64,000 nt of DNA from Miltoncostaea sp963771025 (lineage in GTDB: Bacteria > Actinomycetota > Thermoleophilia > Miltoncostaeales > Miltoncostaeaceae). Below the pieces are notes generated by a model. It was not told the DNA's origin. It ran no database searches and saw only the letters and a program-made list of their open reading frames with translations. Where the stretch lies: NCBI GenBank assembly GCA_963771025.1, contig CAVYRL010000001.1, positions 744,001-808,000 of the forward strand, given 5' to 3'. A program made the position numbers and the translations under genes. This document shows positions 16,106 through 23,780 of this stretch, piece by piece; the first letter of the stretch is position 1, and each line of letters begins with the position of its first letter.

Positions 16106-16378
16106 ATGCCCGTGACCGTCCGTATCCCCGCCCCGCTGCGCCCCCTGGCCGGTGGCGCCTCGGCGGTCGAGTGCACGCCCGGCACCGTCCGCGAGCTGAT
16201 CGACCAACTCGACGCGCAGCACGCCGGGTTCCGCGACCGGGTGATGGAGGACGGCGTGCTGCGGCGGTTCGTCAACGTGTTCGTGGCCGGCGAGGACGTC
16301 CGGTTCGGCAACGGCATCGAGACCGCCGTCACGGAGGGCCAGGAGGTCACCATCCTCCCCGCCGTCGCCGGAGGCTGA
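16106..16378 (+). CDS. metO: MoaD/ThiS-like sulfur carrier protein, probable MetO
   Basis: 90 residues with a ubiquitin-like pattern: MPVTVRIPAPLRPLAGG strand-turn, the TVRELIDQLDAQHAG helix, FVNVFVAGEDVR, then the carrier's exposed C-terminal Gly-Gly after VTILPAVA. MoaD, ThiS and CysO carriers use this Gly-Gly as a thiocarboxylate that donates sulfur after adenylation by an E1-like enzyme (not in this window). Its position right after the threonine-synthase-like gene under a SAM-I riboswitch makes a methionine-pathway carrier more likely than a molybdopterin or thiamine one. A purine-rich AAGGAG precedes the ATG. No JAMM peptidase gene is adjacent. Confidence 0.8.
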   Translation: MPVTVRIPAPLRPLAGGASAVECTPGTVRELIDQLDAQHAGFRDRVMEDGVLRRFVNVFVAGEDVRFGNGIETAVTEGQEVTILPAVAGG

Positions 16379-16382
16379 CCCC

Positions 16383-17280
16383 CTGAGGGTCGCCCTGGTC
16401 ACCGGGGCGACCGGCCTCGTCGGGCGGGCGCTGGTCGCGCGGCTGACCGCGTCCGGCGTGCGCGTGCTGGCCACGGCGCGCACCCTGAACGCCCAGCGGA
16501 CCCTCACGTCGCTGGGGGCCGAGCCGCTCTACACCGACCTGGAGAACCTCGCCGAGTGGACGGCCGAGGCGGCCGACGTCGACGCGGTCTTCCACCTCGG
16601 GCTCCCGCGCCTCGATCCGCCGGTGCGCCGCGGGGCCGCCCGCCGCCGCGCGGGCCCGGCCGCGCGGGGCGCAGACGCGCTCGCCACCCTCGCTGGACGC
16701 CGTCCGATCGTGATGCTGTTCGACCGCCCTCGTCTACGGCGATCGCGAGAGCCCCGCCGTCGATGGCGACGCGGCCGTGTCGGTGCCCGCGCTCGCCGCG
16801 GCCGCCGTGGCGGCCGAGGGCGCGCTGGCCGGCGCGTCGCCCCGGATCGTGCGCGTGCCCTGGGTCTACGGACCGGGCGGCCTCGCGCGCGACGTGATCG
16901 TCGGGCTCCGCACCCGGCGCTTCAAGATGGTGGGCCCCGGACGCAATCGGTGGGCCCTCCTGCACGCCGACGACGCCGCCGAGGCCCTCGTTGCCGTGCG
17001 CGATCTGCCCGCCGGCATCTACTCCGCCGCCGAGCCCGACGTGCCGACGCAGACCGACGTGGTGCGGGCCGTCTGCAGCGTGCCCGGCCACCCGGTGCCG
17101 GATCACCTACCCCCGCGTCTCGCGGCGGTCTCGATGGGCGGCGCCATGAGCCAGGCCCTCGGCCTCTCGCTCTGGACCCGCACCGGCCGCCTGGCCGAGA
17201 CCGGGTGGGCGCCGGCGCACGACTGGCGCCGCGACATGGTCAGCCTGGCGGAGGGCTCCCTGCCGCTCCCTGACCGGTGA
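16383..17280 (+). pseudogene. NAD-dependent epimerase/SDR-family gene with one +1 frameshift
   Basis: The N-terminal Rossmann motif VTGATGLVGRALVARL begins right after CTG 16383, which follows GGAGG in the metO end, so CTG is the likely start. The frame stays good to IVML (about 16718). It then resumes one base later as STALVYGD, the extended-SDR active-site strand, and runs to TGA 17280 (VPWVYGPGG, later HADDAAEAL). One extra T in CTGTTCG at 16719-16720 explains everything: the total length is 3n+1. Without it the protein would be about 298 residues of the YeeZ/NAD-epimerase type. Four bases separate it from metO, so it could be the operon's third gene. Either a sequence error or a recent loss. 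Confidence 0.75.
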
Positions 17281-17560
17281 GGGGCATGGAGGCGATCTGG
17301 GTGCGATCGCCGACCTGGTACTGCACGTCGAGGCTGTCGCCCTTGAGATCCCCGTACACGCCGATGCCGATGGCGAGCATGATCTTGCGGCCCAGCCCCA
17401 TGGGCGGCTGAGCCCGGAGCATCCGCGTGAACCGCAGCGTCGCCCCATCGACGGTGAAATCCGTGCCCTCGACCCACTCCTCGCCGTTGACGTAGACGCG
17501 GATGGGGGGTGCGGCCCCGGCCGGGAGCGTCAGCGAGTGAACCTGGTGGGGATCCGGCAT
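17240..17560 (-). CDS. Small hypothetical protein
   Basis: 106 residues, beta-rich in appearance: IRVYVNGEEWVEGTDFTVDG, then LRFTRML and a hydrophobic GLGRKIMLAIGIGVYGDLKG segment that is too short and mixed to be a clear membrane helix, ending VQYQVGDRTQIASMPLTG. The pattern of a named strand (VNG-x-x-W-x-x-G-x-D-F) suggests a small carbohydrate- or surface-binding fold. I do not recognise it. The start is supported by a minus-strand TAGGCT box nine bases before ATG 17560. Its 3' end overlaps the convergent SDR gene by 41 bases. Confidence 0.6.
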   Translation of the reverse strand: MPDPHQVHSLTLPAGAAPPIRVYVNGEEWVEGTDFTVDGATLRFTRMLRAQPPMGLGRKIMLAIGIGVYGDLKGDSLDVQYQVGDRTQIASMPLTGQGAAGSPPPG

Positions 17561-17569
17561 GGGCGCTGG

Positions 17570-17575
17570 AGCCTA
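17570..17575 (-). promoter_or_regulatory. -10 box (TAGGCT) of the small hypothetical gene
   Basis: TAGGCT on the minus strand (17575 to 17570), nine bases before ATG 17560. Confidence 0.4.
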
Positions 17576-17673
17576 CCTCATGCCTAAAGGCCGGCCTGCG
17601 AGCACCGATTTGAGGCCTAGCGCGCGCCGGGGACTCCTGGCCGCCCTCCCGTCCGTCCGATTCCGAGGCATCC

Positions 17674-19092
17674 ATGCCGCCCTCATCCTGCCCCACGATC
17701 CGTCGCGCGACGGCGTTCATCCTGCCTTTTCTCGCGGCTCTCGCGCTCCTCCCCGCCATCGCGAACGCGGCCCAGCCGGCGACCCTCCGGCTCACCGGCA
17801 GCGACCCCGAGTACCGCTCGACGGTTCTGACCACGCCCGCCGGCAAGCAGATCACGGCCTCTCCGGGCCTGTTCCGGCTGCGCATCACGCCGACCGGCGG
17901 CGCGGCCGTGGAGCAGCGCGGATTCTGCGCGGACTCGCTCCACGCGATCACCTCCGGGGTGAACTACAACGTCTCGCTGCGCACGGCGGCCGACGAGCCG
18001 CTGCTCGCCTCGACGCCGTTCGGCGAGGCGGCATGGCTGATCCAGCAGGCCGAGTCGATGGTCGCGGCGGCCCCGTCGGGCTCGCAGGCCCTCGAGGCGG
18101 GCGCCCTGCAGGTGGCCGTCTGGCAGCTCACCGACCAGGTCCGTGGGACCAACCCGACCAACGACACCGCGCTCAACGCCCGCGCCGCGGCCATCCGGGC
18201 GCTTGCCGGCGGCCACTCCGTCGGGGGCCCGGTCACCATCGCGGCCGCCGCACCCCACGGCTGCGCCGGGCGCAGCGCCGTGGCGATTCGCCTCGCCGGC
18301 ACGCCGGGGAGCAGCGCCACGCTCTCGGTCGCCGGGGGCTCCGGAGTCGTGAGCCCCGCCCAGGTGCGCTTCGACGCCGACGGCGTCGCCGAGGCGTCGG
18401 TCACGTCGGCCACGCCGGGCGCCGTGACCGTCACGGCCCGCTCCCAGGGCGGGCGCCTGACCCGCGCGGCCCGGGCGACCTCCGGCGCGAGCACGCCCCA
18501 GGAGACGCTCTTCCTGGCCGCGGCCGAGTTCACCGCGTCGACGGTCGTGACCTTCGACGACTGTCCGGTGATCCCGTTCGAGACCGCGCCCGCCGTTCCG
18601 GTCACGCCGATCTCGGGTCCGCTGAACCCGCTCGAGACCGAGGGCCCGACGCCCTCGCAGGGAGCGCCGGGCCCGTCCTCTCCCCACCGCTCCACCCAGT
18701 CGAGCCCGACCTTCACGGTCACCAAGAGGGGTCCGGCGCGCGCGATGGCCGGCTCCCGGGTCAGTTACCGGATCCGGGTGAAGAACACCTCCTCCGCGGC
18801 GCTCGGCGGGCTGGTCCTGGCCGACGACCTGCCGGCCGGAATGTCCCTGGCGCGGATCCCGAGGGGATCGGCGCTGAAGAGCGGCCGCGTCGTGTGGAGA
18901 CTCTCGCCCCTGGGCGCCGGAAGGGCCCGCACGTTCACCGTCAGGGTCACCATCGACCGGGGCGTCTCCGGACGCCGCTGCAACCGCGCGACCGTGACCC
19001 GCAGGGGCGCGACCACGACGAGGGCGGCGGCGAAGGCCTGCACCACCATCAGGTCCCGCCCGCGGACCAACATGCCGGCGGTGACCGGCTAG
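17674..19092 (+). CDS. Secreted thioester-domain (TED) protein with DUF11-like end
   Basis: 472 residues. A signal peptide (about 1-33, hydrophobic core AFILPFLAALALLPAIANA) is followed by a domain with GFCADSLHAI (Cys85) and LEAGALQVAVWQLTD (Gln146). A Cys in an F-C-x-D strand and a Gln in a Q-x-A-[IV]-W strand are the two halves of the internal thioester in TED/TQXA adhesin domains, which bond covalently to host or surface amines. The middle (about 190-280) is Ig-like. A Pro/Ser linker leads to a DUF11-type repeat (FTVTKRGPARAMAGSRVSYR through ADDLPAGMSL). I see no LPxTG sorting motif or C-terminal membrane helix, so it may be released or held by other means. Confidence 0.7.
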   Translation: MPPSSCPTIRRATAFILPFLAALALLPAIANAAQPATLRLTGSDPEYRSTVLTTPAGKQITASPGLFRLRITPTGGAAVEQRGFCADSLHAITSGVNYNVSLRTAADEPLLASTPFGEAAWLIQQAESMVAAAPSGSQALEAGALQVAVWQLTDQVRGTNPTNDTALNARAAAIRALAGGHSVGGPVTIAAAAPHGCAGRSAVAIRLAGTPGSSATLSVAGGSGVVSPAQVRFDADGVAEASVTSATPGAVTVTARSQGGRLTRAARATSGASTPQETLFLAAAEFTASTVVTFDDCPVIPFETAPAVPVTPISGPLNPLETEGPTPSQGAPGPSSPHRSTQSSPTFTVTKRGPARAMAGSRVSYRIRVKNTSSAALGGLVLADDLPAGMSLARIPRGSALKSGRVVWRLSPLGAGRARTFTVRVTIDRGVSGRRCNRATVTRRGATTTRAAAKACTTIRSRPRTNMPAVTG

Positions 19093-19114
19093 GGAAACGC
19101 CCTCCCGCCCTCGC

Positions 19115-19567
19115 CTATGCGGGGGCGGGAGGAGCGGTCTGGGCGGCGTGGCCCGGCGCCGGCCGCGGCACGACGTCGACGACGCCGATGTCCACGTTGG
19201 TGACGGTCATGCCGGTGGCGAAGGCGATGCTGTCGGTGATCCGCTCGCGCACCCTGTCGATGACGCGCGGGATCGCGAATCCCTCGAGCACCACCAGGCG
19301 CACGGAGACCGCCACCGTGCCGTCGTCCACCTGCACCATGGCGCCTCCGCGGCGCCGCTCGGAGCCGCGGATCAATCCGCGCCGCGGGATGCCGCCACGC
19401 AGGCTCGCGACGCCGTCCACCTCTCGGGCCGCCGAGGCGGCCACCTTGGCGACGATGGAATCAGCGATCCAGGTGTCGCCGTCGCCGCGCGGCGTGGCCT
19501 CGGGCCCGGGATCCCCGTCGCCGGCCGGGGGACCGGGGTAGGGCAGGGTGGGGTGCTCGTTGTCCAT
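19115..19567 (-). CDS. Asp23/Gls24 family envelope stress protein
   Basis: 150 residues. After a Pro/Gly-rich N-terminus, the Asp23/Gls24 core runs from about residue 32: WIADSIVAKVAASAAREVDG, then VASLRG, VSVRLVVLEGFAIPRVIDR and VNVDIGVVDV-like strands. These proteins associate with the envelope and respond to alkaline or cell-wall stress. ATG 19567 is chosen because a strong AGGAGG lies upstream on the minus strand. Next to it are DUF1059 and DUF4396 genes on the same strand. Confidence 0.85.
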   Translation of the reverse strand: MDNEHPTLPYPGPPAGDGDPGPEATPRGDGDTWIADSIVAKVAASAAREVDGVASLRGGIPRRGLIRGSERRRGGAMVQVDDGTVAVSVRLVVLEGFAIPRVIDRVRERITDSIAFATGMTVTNVDIGVVDVVPRPAPGHAAQTAPPAPA

Positions 19568-19667
19568 GACGGCCTCCTCTCCTCGGATCAGGGAAGTGTG
19601 AACGACCGCCGGCCGGGGCCGCATCACGCCGGGCATGCGCGCGACGGCCCCGGCCGGCGGGTCCCGC

Positions 19668-19892
19668 CTACGACGGGAAGGCCTCCTTGGCCCGTGGTCC
19701 CGGCACGTAGTCGTCCGCGTCCTCGAGGTAGCTGCGCGTCATCGCGCGCAGCTCCTCGGTGTCCTCGTGGCCGTGCGCGTTGACGGCGTGGTCCACGGCC
19801 GCGCTCACCACCTCCTCCTCGTCTCCGATGATCACCAGGCTGCAGTTCATAACGCTCTCGTAGCGGCGGCAGTCCGCCATCTTGCGCGCCAT
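19668..19892 (-). CDS. DUF1059 family small protein
   Basis: 74 residues starting MARKMADCRRYESVMNCSLV. This matches the DUF1059 pattern: an N-terminal M-x-DCR...C segment, then DEEEVVSAAVDHAVNAHGHE and a helical end. The two Cys residues and the His-rich HAVNAHGH could bind metal, but the function is unknown. GGGAGGGG lies five bases before ATG 19892. Confidence 0.75.
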   Translation of the reverse strand: MARKMADCRRYESVMNCSLVIIGDEEEVVSAAVDHAVNAHGHEDTEELRAMTRSYLEDADDYVPGPRAKEAFPS

Positions 19893-20072
19893 CGGAACCC
19901 CTCCCATCGTGAGTCGCGGCCACACGGCCGTCTCTCGTTCTTACGCCCGCCGGATCGGCGCTGTCAACGCGACTCCCGTCGCGGGTGGTCGCCCCGGGAC
20001 CTCCACCGGGCGGAGGGACGGACCCCGTGGTCCACCCGCCGCGCGGCGGGGGCGGCCGGTGGCGCGGCGGCC

Positions 20073-20741
20073 CTACATGGCCTCCTTGATGCCGCGCCGG
20101 ATGAGCCACCAGTTCATCGGATATGCCGTCAGAAACCCCAGCGCCATGCCTATCTGCATCAGGAACCAGTACGCGGCCCGGTCCGGGCGCAGGTGCGGGT
20201 CGGGAAAGAAGACGAACGCCATCAGCGCCATCCATGCGAACAGGCCCACCTCGAACGCGGTCAGGCTCAGGACGTCAGCTTTCGCGGCCGCCTTCAGCCC
20301 GTCGCGCAGCCCGAGGCCGCGCATCGGCGCGATCGCGAAGTACTGGAAGGCGAGACCGAGACCGAGGGCGAGGGCATAGTCGCCGATCACCTCGGCGAAG
20401 AAGGCCTCACCGAGGAGGGTGATCGCGGTGACGAAGATCAGTGTCTCGGCGATGATGTCCCCCAGCGTGCAGCCGCCGCCGCAGTGGCCGACACCGACCG
20501 CCACCTGCGCCCAGAAGGGCTTTTCCTGCATCTCGCCGCCGTTCGCGTCGATCGCGCGCGTGGTGGAGGCCCGCCCCCAGCGACGGTAGGCCCAGGTCGC
20601 GAGGGGCCCGAGGTAGAGCGCCGTGATCGGCCACACCCACTCCATCACCGGCATCGTCTGGCGCCACCCCCGGACGCGGATGTCGTAGAGGATCTCGGCC
20701 GCGCAGACGACCGAGACCGCGAGGTACGCCCAGGCCAGCAC
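20073..20741 (-). CDS. DUF4396 family membrane protein
   Basis: 222 residues with about six hydrophobic segments: MLAWAYLAVSVVCAAEI, VWPITALYLGPLATWAY, a helix after HCGGGCTLGDIIAE, ALALGLGLAFQYFAIAP, FEVGLFAWMALMAFVFF and WFLMQIGMALGFLTAYP. The motif GHCGGGCTLGD, with a conserved His and two Cys at a membrane edge, is characteristic of DUF4396 and suggests metal or thiol chemistry, but no function is established. GTG start at 20741. It faces no obvious partner; DUF1059 and Gls24 genes follow on the same strand. Confidence 0.75.
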   Translation of the reverse strand: MLAWAYLAVSVVCAAEILYDIRVRGWRQTMPVMEWVWPITALYLGPLATWAYRRWGRASTTRAIDANGGEMQEKPFWAQVAVGVGHCGGGCTLGDIIAETLIFVTAITLLGEAFFAEVIGDYALALGLGLAFQYFAIAPMRGLGLRDGLKAAAKADVLSLTAFEVGLFAWMALMAFVFFPDPHLRPDRAAYWFLMQIGMALGFLTAYPMNWWLIRRGIKEAM

Positions 20742-21085
20742 GGTGAGCTGCGTTCGACGGCATCAGGCCTCGGGTCTCAGGCGACCGGAGCGCCGCGGGG
20801 TCGGGGCGTCAGGAATCATCGGCCTCGTCGCCGCGGTACGGATGTCGCCGCCGTCGATGCGGGTGGAACGGGAGATCGAGGTACGTGGCGGCGTGCGTGA
20901 GCTCCTCGTGCGGCGCGGTGGACGTGATCGCTGTCGACCGAGCGTGGAACCGGACTCCACCGGGGCGCGGCGGTTCCGTTCCCCGTACCCCGGGGGCGGT
21001 GCGACGAACCTGCGCCCGTTCGCCGGCGACCGCGCGGATGTCCAGACGACGCGGCCCGCCCGTCGCCTGGGTCGGCGGGGTTCGG
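20742..21085. other. 344-bp gap without a supported gene
   Basis: Between two minus-strand genes. On the minus strand one frame stays open across most of it and ends in a protein-like stretch (HEELTHAATYLDLPFHP) before TGA near 20816, but it has no ATG, GTG or TTG start. It could be the remnant of a gene or a chance open frame in GC-rich DNA. No promoter or repeat is convincing. Confidence 0.4.
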
Positions 21086-22366
21086 TCAGTCCCCGGGCGG
21101 GCGGGCGTCGTCCATGGTCGTGAGGACGGCGTCGAGCGGCTCGGCGCCCGAGATCCACGTGGTCATCTGCCTCCAGAGCAGATCGGTGCCCACCGCGGGG
21201 GGCATCTGGTCGGAGGCGTCGAAACGAAGGGTGCGCCGCTCCCGCAGGAGCGCGGCGAAGCGCTGGTCGATGCCCGAGTAGTAGGTGCGCGTATCAACGC
21301 TCGTCCGGGCGCTGACGAAGCCGCCGCGTCCCGCCCAGGCGCGGGCGCCGTCCGCGGTCGCCAGATAGGTCATCAGGCGGTTCACCTCCTCGCGCCGGTC
21401 GAACTGCACGGCGCCGTCGCCCCCGATGACCAGGGGCGCCGGCCGGTCCGAACGGACGCCCGGCAGCAGGAAGAAGTCGACGTCTCCGCGTGGGCCGATG
21501 TCGGTGCCCTCCGGGAACCACGATGCCGCGAAGCTGGCCTGCTTGTAGAGCGCGCAGCCGGCCGGATCCGCGAACAGCGGGCCGCTCGCATCCATGATCG
21601 GGGTCTGCAGAATCGACCGCAGACCGCCCGCGGTGCGGCCACGACCCAGGACCATCGCGTCGAACTCCTCGAAGGCCGCCCGGACCGGTGGGGAGTCGAA
21701 CGCCAGACGGCCCGCGACCCAGTCGTCGTATGCCGTCGTCCCGGCGCGCCGCAGCAGCAGGTCCTCGACCCAGTCGGTGGCCGGCCACCCCGTCGAGGAC
21801 CCCGAGAAGATGCTGAAGCACCACGGCGACACGTCGTCCGCCCGGCGGATCGCCGCGACGAGCCGGTTCAGGTCGGCGAGCGTCCGCGGCACCGTCCAGC
21901 CGTGACGCCGAAAGAGATCGGGCCGGTACCAGACGACCGATTTGACGCTGACCCGGTACGGCACGACGAAGGCGCCCGCGCCGCCGGTCAACGTGTTGAC
22001 GCCCAGGTCGTAGTTGTCGGTCACCGAGCGGACCGTCCGGGGGCTGAGGGGCACGATGTCGTGGTCCTCGATGAGCCGTGCGATCACCCCGGGCTGGGGC
22101 ACCAACGCCACGTCGGGTGCGCGTCGACGCCGCCGGCCACCCGGCTGCGCAGGTCCGCGGCGAAGTCGGCGCTGCCGGTGTACCGCACCCTGATGCCGGT
22201 CTCGTCCTCGAAACGTGACATGGAGGCGGCGAAGGCGTCGGCCTCGCGACCGAGGTATGGACCGAAGACGTTGACCGTCGGGCGATCGGCGGCGCGGTTC
22301 TCGAACGATCGCGTGCATCCGGCGAGCAGGGGCCAGGCAGGCGGCGATCAGCGCGAGGCGCCTCAC
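21086..22366 (-). pseudogene. ABC-type solute-binding lipoprotein gene with two compensating frameshifts
   Basis: Corrected, this is a ~426-residue extracellular solute-binding protein of the sugar ABC-transporter type. GTG 22366 begins VRRLALIAACLA. One extra C in the CCCC run (22329-22332) shifts the frame. The next frame reads LLAGCTRSFENRAADRPTVN, a clear lipobox with its Cys, and continues to RSRVAGGVDA. A one-base loss near 22117-22128 restores the first frame at PDVALVPQPGVIARLIED and it runs to the stop (WFPEGTDIG, later MPPAVGTDLLWRQMTTW). Net length is divisible by three. GTG overlaps the DUF389 stop (GTGA). No permease or ATPase genes are next to it. Confidence 0.75.
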
Positions 22367-23445
22367 CTCGCGCTCACCGAGAACTGCTCGTCGCGCTGAT
22401 AGAGCACCCGCAACTCCACGGGTCCGCCGAAGCGGTCGCGGATCGCATCGGCAAGGGCCCACGCCGGCGGTGGGCTCCCGCGGCCGGCGACCAGCAGGTC
22501 CACGTCGGCGAGATCGCCGTCAACCGAGGCGTCGAGCTCGACGATGCGGATGTCGTTGTCCCACGCGTTAACGGCCTGCACGACGGTCCGCTCCAGGCGC
22601 AGGTCGGCCACGGCCGAGCGTGTGTGGAGGGACAGCGGAATGGCCACCGCCGCCACGGCCGCGAGGGTGATGGTGAGCCGGGTGTGCAGCGCTCGCCGAC
22701 CGGCCTCGGGCCTGGGGCGAAAGCCTGTGAAGAGCAGGACGATCCCCGCCGAGAACACGATCGCGGCCAGGTTCGTCAGGTAGAGGAGGAACGCGTTGCG
22801 GGCCTCGGATCCGAGGCCGAGCTCCGCCGTGATGCCCACCGTCGCCAGCGGCGGCACGAGAGCCACGGCGATCCCCACGCCCGGCAGGGCGGAGATGGCC
22901 GATCGCCGCGGCTGGATGTAGCCCGCGGCGGCGCCCGCCGCGATCGCGATGCCGAGGTCGAGCAGGCCGGGGAAGGTGCGGCTCCGGATCTCGTCGGGCA
23001 GCGTGCCCACGTCGATGACGTGGACCGCGGCGACGAAGCCGACGACCTATCCGACGGCGATGGCGAGGACGGTGCCCAGCGCGAGGATCGCCACCGACCT
23101 CGCGAGCAGCCGGTTGTCGGCGGTGACGGTGGCGGCGGCGCTCGCCAGGATCGGCGTCATGAGGGGCGCGACGAGCATGGCGCCGATCACCACGGCCCCC
23201 GAGTCGGCCAGCAGGCCGAAGGCGGCGATCGCCGCCGAGAGAATCGTGAGCGCGCTGAAGCGGAGCACGAATTCGCCCACGCCGGGCCCGTCAGGGATCA
23301 GGTCGCCGATCGCCCCCCGGGCATCGTCGTCGGCCTGGCGCACGCGCAGCGCGCCGAGCCAGCCCGTGAGCGAGCCGGCGGCCGTGATCGCGGGCGCGCG
23401 GCGCGGCGCATCGCCGGGCTCGGGCGGGGTGTCCTCGAGCGTCAT
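22363..23445 (-). pseudogene. DUF389 family membrane protein interrupted by an in-frame TAG
   Basis: One frame of 361 codons from ATG 23445 to TGA 22363 is interrupted only by TAG at 23047-23049. The first part holds LRFSALTILSAAIAAFGLL and GAMLVAPLMTPILA, the DUF389 core membrane motif. After the stop it continues without a frame change (VVGFVAAVHVIDVGTLPDEI, then AGAAAGYIQPRRSAISALPG and VGIAVALVPPLATVGI). A single base change (for example TAC to TAG) would create the stop. The C-terminal ~90 residues are soluble. DUF389 proteins are uncharacterised multi-pass membrane proteins. The solute-binding gene follows in a GTGA overlap. True nonsense, readthrough and sequence error are all possible. 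Confidence 0.75.
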
Positions 23446-23780
23446 CTCCCGTCGCGCGCGGACCGCCGCGCGGATACGCCGCCGCGCGCCGCGCGCGGGC
23501 GATCGTCCACGAGTGCGGCGTCGAGGAGGCGAGTGGCGTGATGCCGCACATCCATCGGACACACTGTTCGTTGTCGCCGCCGCACGTCCTTGCCGTCTCC
23601 GATGGCTCCGCTTCGGGCGCAGGGCGGTACACCTCGCCCTCACGGGTGGCCTGCCCGGCGACGCCATGCCCATGTCCCGCTCGGCATGGACGCGCAGCCC
23701 GACGCGGGTGCCCTCAGGCTCATGTTGCGCCGTGCGGGTGTCGATGAGGGCGGTGACCGGGCCGAGCCAGGCTCCGGGCG
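23446..23780. other. 335-bp divergent intergenic region
   Basis: Lies between the minus-strand DUF389 gene and the plus-strand CHASE-GGDEF-EAL gene, so it should carry both promoters. The part nearest DUF389 is very rich in CGCG runs. I see no gene with a plausible start and family signature here, and no clear -10/-35 pair. Confidence 0.4.

Noticed and set aside
20742..21085. Possible small gene on the minus strand ending in DLPFHPHRRRR
   Set aside because: No ATG, GTG or TTG start exists in the frame, and no family is recognised.
20885..22399. Plus-strand open frame of about 500 codons over the solute-binding gene
   Set aside because: The solute-binding protein motifs and the lipobox are on the minus strand. 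The plus-strand product has no recognisable domain.
23446..23780. Short ORFs in the gap before the CHASE-GGDEF-EAL gene
   Set aside because: They lack Shine-Dalgarno sites, overlap one another in several frames and show no family signature.
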